NCBI GenBank assembly: GCA_046351455.1 | Contig: JAXLYM010000026.1 | Span: 1-64,000 of the forward strand | Direction: 5' to 3' | Length of the DNA: 64,000 nt | Source: JADJRH01 sp046351455 | Lineage (GTDB): Bacteria; Myxococcota_A; Polyangia; Polyangiales; Polyangiaceae | Shown here: positions 1-7,337 of the stretch, in pieces | Layout: each line of letters opens with the position of its first letter | How positions within the stretch are numbered: the stretch's first letter is position 1 | Position numbers and translations under genes: made by a program | The notes under the pieces: model-generated | What the model was told of the DNA's origin: nothing | What the model saw: only the letters and a program-made list of their open reading frames with translations | Database searches by the model: none

Positions 1-956
1 GGATATACGAGATCGCTGGGATGGAGCGCGCGAAGCTCTTCCCACGTGTATCCGAGCATGGCGCAGCCCGCGGGATTGAACTGTGCGATGCGCCCTTCCG
101 GGTCCGCGACGGCGATGCCGATCGGCACGCCCTCGAAGATGGTGCGGTATCGCTCCTCGCTCTCGCGCAGCGCGGCCTCGACGTTCCGGCGCGCGGTCGT
201 GTCGGTGATGAGCGAGATGAAGCACTCCGGCTGGCCTGCCCGGTCTCGGAGCACGCTGAAGATTTTGTGGACCCAGACGGGCTGACCGTCTTTGCGCAAG
301 AAGCGGTTCTCGATCTCGAATCGATTGATTTCTCCGGCCATGAGGCGGTGGATCTCCGCCATGTTCGCCTCGCGGTCGTCCGGGTGGAGGAGGCTCGGGC
401 GATAGGCCTCTCGGAGCTCCTCCAGCGTGTATCCGAGCATGTCGCAGCCCGCTTGATTGCATTGCGTGAGCTGGCCTTGTCCGTCCGCCACGGCGATGCC
501 GATCGCCGCGCATTCGAAGATGGCGCGGAACCGCTCCTCGCTGGAGCGCAGCGCCTCTTCGGCGCGTCTCCGCTCGGTGACGTCCAGGTGCGTGACGACC
601 GCGCCGCCTCCGCCGTCGGGTTCCAGCGGGGCGACGGTCATGGAGAACCAGCGTTGCTCCCGCGGGCTGTGGCAAGCGTACTCCATGCTGAACAGGGGTT
701 GGTGGCCGTCCATGACGGCCTCGATGCCCTGGAGCGCCTCCAGCGCGGAGCGGTCCCCGGCGGCGACGGCGCGGCGACAGACATCGAGGTAGTTGGCGCC
801 CGGGGCGACGGACGGATGGCCCCCGGCGTCGTTCCGGGCGGCGAAATCCTCCCACGCGCGGTTCGCGGTGACGAGGCGGCCGTCGCGGTCGATCACGACG
901 ATGTGCATCGGCAGCGCGTTCAGCACGCGGAGCTGGAGATTGGCTGCGATGTCCAT
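1..956 (-). CDS. PAS-repeat sensor protein, 3' part outside window
   Basis: The first 318 residues of a signalling protein are visible; the rest lies left of the window. It begins MDIAANLQLRVLNALPM at the ATG at 956. Three PAS modules follow in tandem: about residues 1-125, 137-250 and 257 onward. Linkers of the kind that end PAC motifs separate them (THLDVTERRRAEEALRSSEE near 120-138; ITDTTARRNVEAALRESEE near 247-265). PAS2 and PAS3 share the xGxxMLGYTxEEL signature. There is no signal peptide or TM segment in the visible part, so it is probably cytoplasmic. In this architecture the missing C-terminus is most often a histidine kinase, but a GGDEF or other output domain cannot be excluded. 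Absence of a stop codon to position 1 confirms truncation by the window edge. Confidence 0.85.
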   Translation of the reverse strand, partial: MDIAANLQLRVLNALPMHIVVIDRDGRLVTANRAWEDFAARNDAGGHPSVAPGANYLDVCRRAVAAGDRSALEALQGIEAVMDGHQPLFSMEYACHSPREQRWFSMTVAPLEPDGGGGAVVTHLDVTERRRAEEALRSSEERFRAIFECAAIGIAVADGQGQLTQCNQAGCDMLGYTLEELREAYRPSLLHPDDREANMAEIHRLMAGEINRFEIENRFLRKDGQPVWVHKIFSVLRDRAGQPECFISLITDTTARRNVEAALRESEERYRTIFEGVPIGIAVADPEGRIAQFNPAGCAMLGYTWEELRALHPSDLVY

Positions 957-1032
957 GACAATTCGTATCCTAGTCGCTTCCCCGCCCAGCGCGCCGGGAA
1001 TCTGTTCGCGCCGTCCCCTGGAGTCCGAGACT

Positions 1033-1650
1033 CTATGCGTGGGGTGGCGGGGGCTCGTGCCCCGAGGACGCGACTGCGGAGGCGGCGCGGAGCAGCTCGT
1101 CGAGGATGGCGCGGAGCTTCCGGGCCTCGATGGCGCAGCTCAGATAGACCCGCTCTTCTTCTCGCCGGCGCAACAGGGCCTCACGGACGAGGCTCTTCTC
1201 GCGGACCCGGATGGCGAGCAGGGCGAGATGGTGCCATTCGACCGCGCGATCGGCGGCTCGATCGCGCTCCACCTCGAAGTCCGCGAGGCACGCGCTCAGG
1301 GCCTCCAGCCGGGACTTCATCTCGGAGGCGGCGGCCTCGGGGCTGCGTTTGCGGAGGCAGCAGCGGCGGCGGCCGCGGGGGACGGAGGCGGCAGAGGCCA
1401 GCGCTTGCACGCGCCGCTCCGCGCGTTCGTACGCCTTTTGGAACCGCCCTGGGCCGCGCGGCGGGGATGGGTGGGCGGCGGCCGACATCGCGTCGATCTG
1501 GCGTGAGACCGCGGCCATCTGCACGTCGAACTGCTGCCGGAGCCGGAGGGCCCGCGCGATGGCGCCCTCTTCGTGCTGTTCTTCGTGCGCGAGCTTTCGT
1601 CGCCGCGAGAGGCGAAAGCGCCTCCATCGTCCGAGCAGCGCGCGCAGCAT
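1033..1650 (-). CDS. Coiled-coil hypothetical protein
   Basis: A 205-residue protein of unknown function. I start it at the ATG at 1650 (MLRALLGRWRRFRLSRRRK) because the reading frame upstream runs into a 44-bp tandem repeat whose period is not a multiple of three. The protein is rich in Arg, Glu, Leu and Ala and strongly helical, with long charged stretches near residues 15-55 and 105-195 typical of coiled coils. The N-terminus is very basic (RWRRFRLSRRRK). No signal peptide, TM segment or catalytic motif is visible. It lies on the same strand as, and downstream of, the type VI cassette, separated from it by the repeat array. A weak resemblance in composition to FliJ or PspA-like helical proteins is not enough for a call. 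Confidence 0.6.
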   Translation of the reverse strand: MLRALLGRWRRFRLSRRRKLAHEEQHEEGAIARALRLRQQFDVQMAAVSRQIDAMSAAAHPSPPRGPGRFQKAYERAERRVQALASAASVPRGRRRCCLRKRSPEAAASEMKSRLEALSACLADFEVERDRAADRAVEWHHLALLAIRVREKSLVREALLRRREEERVYLSCAIEARKLRAILDELLRAASAVASSGHEPPPPHA

Positions 1651-1710
1651 CCAGGATGGGGTAGCACACGGGAGGCGCCGAGGGGGGCCGAGGCATGGTG
1701 ATCCCCCTCG

Positions 1711-1914
1711 GGACCCCACCCCCCAGGGGTCGAGATGGGGTTCGCCCCGCCACGGACCCCCACCTACCAGGGGTCGAGATGGGGTTCGCTCCGCCTCGGA
1801 CCCCCACCTACCAGGGGTCGAGATGGGGGTCGCTTCGCCTCGGACCCCCCACCTACCAGGGGTCGAGATGGGGTTCGCTTCGCCTCGGACCCCCACCTAC
1901 CAGGGGTCGAGAAG
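1711..1914. repeat. Five-copy 44-bp tandem repeat with hairpin potential
   Basis: The core CAGGGGTCGAGATGGGG recurs at 1724, 1768, 1812, 1857 (the last copy at 1901 diverges after GGGTCGAGA), giving periods of 44, 44, 45 and 44 bp. Each unit also carries TTCGCTTCGCCTCGGACCCCC. On the minus strand GGGGTCCGAG and CTCGACCCC pair as a stem of about 9 bp with one bulged C and a loop of about 16 nt. The period is not a multiple of three and no stop codons occur, so all frames look open; I regard it as non-coding. The rest of the gene-free stretch 1651-2017 holds only short direct repeats (TTGTCGGA twice near 1986-2003). Confidence 0.85.
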
Positions 1915-2017
1915 GAGGTCCGCGCACCCCTCCGGAAGTCCATCCGCGCGTTGCGGCCGGTTCCGTAGGGTAACGGCAGCGTTATTTGTCGGATTTGTCG
2001 GACTTGGCGGCCGGCGG

Positions 2018-2875
2018 CTAGGGCGAGAGTGGCTTCTCTGGGGAGGCAGGTTTGGCAGCGGCGGGCGCGGGGGACGGCGCCGCGCCGGACGGTTCGCCGA
2101 TCGGGGGCGCGTTCGGGTCGACTTTGCCCGTCTGCGGGTCCACGTCCTGGACCGCGCGGCGCGCGCTCAAGTAGCGGCCGATGGCTTCATGCTGCTCCAG
2201 GATCGGAGCGAGAAGCTCTTGCCGCGCCGCCGTGTCCTCCTCGCTGGAGCTGCGGTGCTTCGCCAGGATGATGACCACCGCCTGAAGCAACAGATCGTTT
2301 CCCGCCGCCCGCGCCGCGCGCACCTGCTCCCAACTGACCGTCTCTTTCTCGCGCTCGCTCTTCAGCGCTGCGTGGTACTCCACTGCCACCTTCGCGAGCT
2401 CGTTCACCTTGCGGTTGAGTCCGAGCTCCGTCACGAGGGCCGCGTTCTTCTTGTTCTTCAACACGCCGAGGATGCGGTCGATGGCGCCGATCTCCTCGAC
2501 GTAGGCCAGGTTGATGACGTCCACGACGCCTGTGGGGAAGATCGTCGTGAGCAGCGCGCCGATCTGGCGGCGATGCTCCGCGTCGGCCTCCTCTCCGTCG
2601 TCGAGGTGTTGCTGCGCGACGTTACGAATCGACACCAGCAATCGATCGGCGCGCTGGTCGATCGGCTGGACCGGATTGGCGTTCTCGGTCGGCGCGGACC
2701 AGGCCGCCTCCAGAGCCTGGCAGTTGCGATCATGCTTGATGGCGAGCGCGCAGTGCCCGGACAGCTCCGTGAAGCCGCGCGCCTCCGCCGCCGCGGAGAC
2801 CAGGCCGAGCGTGAACAACCGCCGGCCTGTCGTAAACGCACGCAGGTTGAATAGTGCAGAGAGTGACGTGTCCAT
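2018..2875 (-). CDS. Helical hypothetical protein, Pro/Ala-rich C-terminus
   Basis: A 285-residue protein I do not recognise. It starts at the ATG at 2875 (MDTSLSALFNLRAFTTGRRL). Residues 1-235 are predicted almost entirely helical, with regularly spaced hydrophobics and conserved-looking stretches such as DRLLVSIRNVAQQHLDDGEE and LAKVAVEYHAALKSEREKET. The last 45 residues are low-complexity Pro/Ala/Ser (GEPSGAAPSPAPAAAKPASP). No signal peptide or TM segment is present, so it is probably cytoplasmic. It follows the vgrG gene on the same strand after a 161-bp gap. Location suggests, but does not show, a role with type VI secretion, for example as an adaptor, chaperone or structural partner. 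Confidence 0.7.
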   Translation of the reverse strand: MDTSLSALFNLRAFTTGRRLFTLGLVSAAAEARGFTELSGHCALAIKHDRNCQALEAAWSAPTENANPVQPIDQRADRLLVSIRNVAQQHLDDGEEADAEHRRQIGALLTTIFPTGVVDVINLAYVEEIGAIDRILGVLKNKKNAALVTELGLNRKVNELAKVAVEYHAALKSEREKETVSWEQVRAARAAGNDLLLQAVVIILAKHRSSSEEDTAARQELLAPILEQHEAIGRYLSARRAVQDVDPQTGKVDPNAPPIGEPSGAAPSPAPAAAKPASPEKPLSP

Positions 2876-3036
2876 TCATCCTCCGGAAACAGGGGTGATG
2901 CGTGACAGCCTGTAGACTACCTGGCTTCGGGGCCCTATAGTCAAGCGGCTTGAGGGGACAACCGAAGGATCTTTGTGCGATTTTCTCGGCCCATTTGAGT
3001 AGCAGAACAGGCGAGCGCGTCAGCAGAAACGCACAG

Positions 3037-4890
3037 TCAGGGGTTCAGCTCGATGAGGGGAGAGGTCAGCGTGATCTTCCCGTCCACGAGGGTGATGGAG
3101 GAGCTGCCCACTTTGAGCTTGATCGAGTCCTGCGCGATGATCTCGACCTCGTTGCGGCCGACCACATAGACGAAGCGGCCGCTCGTGTAGTGGAAGCTCT
3201 CGGCCGAGTCGTTGCGGGCGCCGTTGGCGTTGAGGTTGATGTCGCCGTCGGTGGTGGCGGTGAGCTCGGCCGCGCGGAGCTGACAAGGGCCTACGACGTC
3301 GGTTTTGACCGCGCCGCCCACGTTCACGGTCTGGCCCTTTTGCACGGTCACGTTCGCGGCGCCGGTGATGTTCGTGGTGGAGTCTCTGCCGACCTCCAGG
3401 ATGTAGTCGCGGTGCGCGTGGAGGCCCAGGATTTCCTGGTCGCGGCGGTCCTCCATCATGACGGCGTTGTAGCCGTCCCCTCCCCCCATCTGGCGCGACT
3501 TCCACCAACACTGGGTCTCGTACTGGGGGAGGATCGCGGCGGGGGGCGCGACTCCGTTGTTGACGCTGCCCACGAGGAGGGGCTGATCCGGGTCGCCGTC
3601 GAGGAAGGCAATGACCACTTCGTCACCCGCGCGCGGGACGGTCCAGAAGCCGCGGTCGCTGCCCATCCACGGCATCGCGACGCGCACGCGGCGGGAGGCG
3701 CCGTTCGGGCGGTCGTCCCAGTGGAAGCGGACGAGGATGCGGCCTTCCTTGTCGACGTCGATTTCCTTGCCGGGCGCGCCTGTCACGAAGGCGGTTTGGG
3801 TGCCGTGAATGCGGGGTTTGGGGCGCTTCGCAGGGCGCCATTTCGCGGCTGCGGGGACCGTCTCCAGGAAGTGCACGCGGCGGAAAGGGTCGACTTCGCT
3901 GCGCACGCGGACGATCAGGAACGCGCCATTGGCATCTTCGCGCGGGTGGTCGTCGAGGCGCACGATCGTGCCGGCCGGCGCGGCGAAGGAGGCCTCCCAC
4001 TCGTAGACACGGTGTCGTGCGCGGTCCGCCTGGAGCTGCACGACCGCGGCCTCGGCGGCGCCTTCGTCGTCCCGGAAGGCGCCCACGGCGTAGCGGTATC
4101 GGACGAGCGGCTCTTCGGCCGGAACGTCGTCGGGGCCTGTCGCACGGCCTTCGAGGCGGAAGGCCGGTTTCGCGTAGTCGTAGTCGCGGAGCTTCGCCGC
4201 GCCGGTCGCGAGGCGGGCTGTCATGCGGGCGCTGCGGACGTGCGGAGTCCGGGGGACGAGGACGCCTGTCGGGGGTCGATACGGCACTTCGAAGGCGGGG
4301 CGGCCCATCGAGGTGTCGTCGGTGAGGGTCCACACGAGATCTGCGGGACCGGCCGCGGAGGGCGCCCAGCGGGAGACGAGGCCTTCCTCCGCGAGGATGC
4401 GAAACAGGAAGTCGTGGTCGGTCTCGCCGTACTGGACACAATACTCGCGGCGCGGGAAGTCCGAGGCCGGGCGGGAGAGGCGCAGCTCGGGCGGAGCGAT
4501 GCGGCCGGCGTAGCGCGCGGCGATGTCGGCGGCGATCTCGGGGACGGTGCGGCCCTGGAAGATGAAGCAGTCGGAGCGCTCGGTGGTGAGCCAGAGAGGC
4601 GGCGCCACGGTGAAGGCGTACGTGGCCTGTCCGGACGGGTCGACCGAGAGCTGCTCGATCGCGCGGAGGACGCCGTCGAACCGGGGATAATGCGGCTCGT
4701 CCAGGCGGACGGAGGTGCGCTGTCCGATGAGGGTGGCCACATCGAGGCACGGGTCGTCGCACAAGAGCTCGACGGTGATCTCCGGGAGGGTGTGCAGGCC
4801 GTCCGAGAGGGCGTACCGGCGCACTCTGGTGAAGGAGAGATCGTCCACGGAGACGATGACATCGAGAGAGGGGGACACGAGACCGGACAC
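3037..4890 (-). CDS. vgrG: Type VI secretion tip protein VgrG
   Basis: A 617-residue VgrG, the trimeric spike (fused phage gp27/gp5 equivalent) at the tip of the contractile type VI tube. Residues about 15-330 match the gp27-like base, including the family motif QYGETDHDFLFRILAEEG at 153-170. Residues about 395-475 are the gp5 OB-fold (DKEGRILVRFHWD; MPWMGSDRGFWTVPRAGDEV; DPDQPLLVGSVNNG). The C-terminus (about 500-617) is a beta-helix of alternating Val/Thr/Gly strands (NITGAANVTVQKGQTVNVGG) ending ITLTSPLIELNP, with no extra effector domain, so cargo is presumably carried by the PAAR tip. It starts at the ATG at 4890, 48 bp after the lipoprotein gene, with the PAAR-effector gene just beyond. 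No core type VI genes are in the window, so this is an orphan cassette here. Confidence 0.95.
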   Translation of the reverse strand: MSGLVSPSLDVIVSVDDLSFTRVRRYALSDGLHTLPEITVELLCDDPCLDVATLIGQRTSVRLDEPHYPRFDGVLRAIEQLSVDPSGQATYAFTVAPPLWLTTERSDCFIFQGRTVPEIAADIAARYAGRIAPPELRLSRPASDFPRREYCVQYGETDHDFLFRILAEEGLVSRWAPSAAGPADLVWTLTDDTSMGRPAFEVPYRPPTGVLVPRTPHVRSARMTARLATGAAKLRDYDYAKPAFRLEGRATGPDDVPAEEPLVRYRYAVGAFRDDEGAAEAAVVQLQADRARHRVYEWEASFAAPAGTIVRLDDHPREDANGAFLIVRVRSEVDPFRRVHFLETVPAAAKWRPAKRPKPRIHGTQTAFVTGAPGKEIDVDKEGRILVRFHWDDRPNGASRRVRVAMPWMGSDRGFWTVPRAGDEVVIAFLDGDPDQPLLVGSVNNGVAPPAAILPQYETQCWWKSRQMGGGDGYNAVMMEDRRDQEILGLHAHRDYILEVGRDSTTNITGAANVTVQKGQTVNVGGAVKTDVVGPCQLRAAELTATTDGDINLNANGARNDSAESFHYTSGRFVYVVGRNEVEIIAQDSIKLKVGSSSITLVDGKITLTSPLIELNP

Positions 4891-4938
4891 GTCACACCTC
4901 CAGCATCGGATCGAGAGGGGTCGTCATGAGAGTCGCAT

Positions 4939-5757
4939 TCACGGAGAGGCGATGTCCCAGGGGAGCGCGGCTTTCCCGGGAGGGGCGTTCTTTTCGAGCC
5001 AGGCGAAGAAGTCTTTGCCCTCCGCGCGGTAATAGGGCCAGAGGCCGGGCTCCGAGGCGATCGGGAAGAAGTCGCGCACCTCGCGAGCGGCCTTGTTGGC
5101 GTCCTCTGTCCACGGGCGGTGCTCGTCCGCGTAGAACGGAAGGAGGGTGTCGAGGCCTTCGTAGATGCGCTTGCGGAGGATTTCGAGGCGGTCTTTCGGG
5201 AGCCACTTGGGGTCGGAGAAGTGGCCGATCACCGGGGCGGTGGGGTAGTCCCGTTGGGGCTTGTCGACGCTCTTCGGGGTGGGAAGACCGAAATGGGATT
5301 TGGGGTTGCCGGGGTGTTCGTCACGCCAGTCGGGGTAGAAAGTGTCCGCGCGCTCGCCCGTGAAGGGGTTGCCGTAGGAGATGACGACGGGAGGGGTCAC
5401 CTTGTCGTCCTCCCGAATCGCTTCTTCCTTTGTTTCGTCAACGCTGGCCCACCGGCCGGCAAGCTGAAAATAGGCGAGCTGAACCGCGCCGTGCCGCTTG
5501 ACCGGGATGGGGAGATAGCCGGGTACGTAGGCCCCGGTCGGACTCCATGTCATGAAGTCGAGGTTGACGATCCGGAACTCGGCGGCCTTCGCGGTGGCAG
5601 TGTTGGCGCTGGTCGTGGTCATGGTCGAGTGGCTCGCAGAAGTCGTGGTGGAGGTAGGCCCCGTGGCGGTGGAGTCCGGATGAGAGGAGCACGCAGTGAC
5701 TCCCACCGTGCTGACTGCAGCTCCCAGTGTGCTTGTGAGAAGGAGTTGAAGCTTCAC
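4939..5757 (-). CDS. Lipoprotein coupled to PAAR effector; candidate immunity protein
   Basis: A 272-residue predicted lipoprotein. The GTG start at 5757 overlaps the TGA stop of the upstream PAAR gene (GTGA), with AAAGGA about 10 nt upstream, which decides the start. The signal peptide VKLQLLLTSTLGAAVSTVGV is followed by the lipobox VTAC, then a Ser/Thr-rich tether (about 25-60) and a globular domain (about 65-272) rich in Trp, Pro and Asp (FRIVNLDFMTWSPTGAYVPG; FYPDWRDEHPGNPK). I do not recognise the domain. Because it is translationally coupled to a putative secreted cysteine protease and would sit in the periplasm, a cognate immunity protein is the obvious inference. It could instead be a second effector or an unrelated envelope protein. 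VgrG follows 48 bp downstream. Confidence 0.75.
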   Translation of the reverse strand: MKLQLLLTSTLGAAVSTVGVTACSSHPDSTATGPTSTTTSASHSTMTTTSANTATAKAAEFRIVNLDFMTWSPTGAYVPGYLPIPVKRHGAVQLAYFQLAGRWASVDETKEEAIREDDKVTPPVVISYGNPFTGERADTFYPDWRDEHPGNPKSHFGLPTPKSVDKPQRDYPTAPVIGHFSDPKWLPKDRLEILRKRIYEGLDTLLPFYADEHRPWTEDANKAAREVRDFFPIASEPGLWPYYRAEGKDFFAWLEKNAPPGKAALPWDIASP

Positions 5758-6620
5758 CAGATAGGTCCTTTCGTAACGAGGAGGCGGGCCCCTCCCTTCG
5801 ATCGCTCGCTGGGTAGGTTCCGCATCGCTGCGGCGAAGACATCCGCCGGCACCTTCTTCCCGCACTCGCCGGCTCCGGTATCGTTGACGAACACTGCGGT
5901 CACATTGCCTTGCGCGTCCAGCTCCACGCCGATCACGGCGATGGCGTGGTTCCCTTCTTCCTTGTAGCTTTCAGGCGACATCGTGTGCGGGTCGATGAAC
6001 GCCACGACCCCGCGGCGCTCGGAAATGGCTTGCTTGATCGTCGCCAGCGTGGGCGGGCCGTCCGCGGGCATTCGTTCGGCGGGAACGCCGAATTCCCCGA
6101 GGAGCGCTGCCCCGTGATCGCCGTTGGATCCTCCTTTTGCGCCTGCGGTGGTGTGGCCGTGCTCGTCGGCGTGTTTCAGGAATTCGTCTTCCATGACCTC
6201 GTTTCCGGTCGCGCGGCGGACGATTTGGCGGCAGCTTTCCAGGACGCAATTGCCATAAGATTGCTTGGTCCTTCCGGACTTGCGGCCCGCGGCCATCGCC
6301 TGACAGACGCTCTTCCCGGCGCCGATGGTGCCCATTCCGGCAGGGCCGCCGATCACCACGTTGAAGGCCCCGAGGATGATGCGGCCGCCGTGCTCGGACT
6401 GGTCGGTCAGACGAGCGGCGAACTCGCCGCCGAAGGTGACAGTCGAGGCGCCGGTCGTCACGCGATCCGGGCTGCCGCCGCACGAATAGGGGTCACCGAC
6501 GCGGACGGTGGCGCGGCTGTTGACCTTCACGCTGAGGGCGCCCTCCGGCATCGTGGCCGGGCCGTGTGTCGGGCAGACCTGGAGATCGTCTTTTCGAGCG
6601 GTGAACAGGGCCACGGTCAA
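5754..6620 (-). CDS. PAAR-domain protein fused to papain-like (C39-type) peptidase; type VI effector candidate
   Basis: A 288-residue two-domain protein. Residues 1-95 are a PAAR/DUF4150-like tip domain (CPTHGPATMPEGA; RVGDPYSCGG; SEHGGRIILGAFNVVIGGPA), which caps VgrG. After a Gly/Ala linker, residues about 115-265 look like a papain-fold peptidase of the C39 type: oxyanion Gln120, nucleophile Cys125 (KQSYGNCVLES), His225 (EEGNHAIAVIGVEL) and Asp247 or Asn246 (VFVNDTGAG), in the order and spacing of the family. No transporter domain is present, unlike ABC exporters that carry C39. PAAR fused to an enzyme is a known effector architecture; the toxic activity here is inferred. The stop overlaps the start of the lipoprotein gene (GTGA), and vgrG follows. 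The start is the ATG at 6620. Confidence 0.85.
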   Translation of the reverse strand: MTVALFTARKDDLQVCPTHGPATMPEGALSVKVNSRATVRVGDPYSCGGSPDRVTTGASTVTFGGEFAARLTDQSEHGGRIILGAFNVVIGGPAGMGTIGAGKSVCQAMAAGRKSGRTKQSYGNCVLESCRQIVRRATGNEVMEDEFLKHADEHGHTTAGAKGGSNGDHGAALLGEFGVPAERMPADGPPTLATIKQAISERRGVVAFIDPHTMSPESYKEEGNHAIAVIGVELDAQGNVTAVFVNDTGAGECGKKVPADVFAAAMRNLPSERSKGGARLLVTKGPIW

Positions 6621-6837
6621 GGTTCCTTGTCAGGCTGGGTGTCGAGTCTACTTACGAAGGGGCCTTTGCGTGGCCCGAAGTCATGGCGGCGGTACTTCCT
6701 GTTCCGATGCCGACGCGGCGCTCAGCGAGACGAAAGCCAGGCAGAGCGACGCGAGCGAACGGAGGCAATCCCGCCGCGGCACGCGAGAGTGCAGTTGCGG
6801 AGCCCTGGAGTGCGCCGACCGAGGCGATAGGCGCATG

Positions 6838-7110
6838 TCAGGAGGCCCCTCCCCCGCCGGCGGTGCAGCTCGGAGGGTCTGTTCCGAGGGTGCTTGTTCC
6901 GCCGGTGGCCGTGGATTCGGTGGTGTTCCCTCCCCCGTTGCCTGCAGCTCCGGCGTCAGCGCCCCCGGCGCCGCACGCGGTGTCTGGTGGGGTGGCGAGG
7001 GGCGCATAGTAGTCGTTCACGGCGCTCCGGCAGCTCTCGCAGACCAGGAGCGCGAGCGTGACAGTGAGAGACGAGGTCGAGAGTCGGATCGGCCATGAGC
7101 GATACTCCAT
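6838..7110 (-). CDS. Short Gly/Ala-rich exported protein, possibly a truncated relative of the neighbouring lipoprotein
   Basis: A 90-residue protein starting MEYRSWPIRL at the ATG at 7110. The N-terminus has basic residues, then a hydrophobic segment (LSTSSLTVTLALLVCESC) like a signal peptide or imperfect lipobox. It is followed by VNDYYAPLATPP and a Gly/Ala/Thr-rich tail ending at 6838. The YYxPL motif just after the signal matches YYQPLVGTGG at the same place in the 509-residue lipoprotein encoded just upstream (7338-8867), so this may be a decayed or shortened paralogue. Function unknown. The 217 bases between its stop and the PAAR gene start at 6620 hold no convincing gene. Confidence 0.5.
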   Translation of the reverse strand: MEYRSWPIRLSTSSLTVTLALLVCESCRSAVNDYYAPLATPPDTACGAGGADAGAAGNGGGNTTESTATGGTSTLGTDPPSCTAGGGGAS

Positions 7111-7288
7111 CGGTGTTCTCCCCGCGGGCGCGCCGCCTGAAAGCGCCTTTGCCGGCGTGCGTGAATGGCAAAAGGCGGTCCCCTCCCTCGTGCGTCGTTC
7201 CAACGGGCGCGGGCTCGCCCTCCCCGAGCGTGCCGTGTGCTCAGGGTTTCGTCGGGGGGTTCAATGAGAACTATCGAGGGAGAGGAGA

Positions 7289-7316
7289 CGACCCGGTCAG
7301 GAATGTGAACGGGTCG
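7289..7316 (-). terminator. Stem-loop downstream of the Gly-rich lipoprotein gene
   Basis: CGACCCG (7289-7295) and CGGGTCG (7310-7316) form a perfect 7-bp stem with a 14-nt loop, 22 bases after the stop at 7338 on the minus strand. No T-tract follows, so it is at best an imperfect intrinsic terminator or an RNA-end stabiliser for the seven-gene unit upstream. Confidence 0.4.
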
Positions 7317-7337
7317 GGAAGGTGAGGTGGTGGGGAG

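Noticed and set aside
21..1664. A 547-codon plus-strand frame over the PAS gene
   Set aside because: It spans two unrelated minus-strand genes; the minus strand gives clear PAS motifs.
1650..1896. Extension of the coiled-coil gene upstream into the 44-bp repeat
   Set aside because: The repeat period shifts frame in each unit, and its translation is low-complexity and different in every copy; the ATG at 1650 is a better start.
6681..6836. Small minus-strand frame ending LRSLASLCLAFVSLSAASA, signal-peptide-like
   Set aside because: Overlaps the end of the 6838-7110 gene region, has no mature part (stops after EQEVPPP) and no ribosome binding site; chance or decayed sequence.
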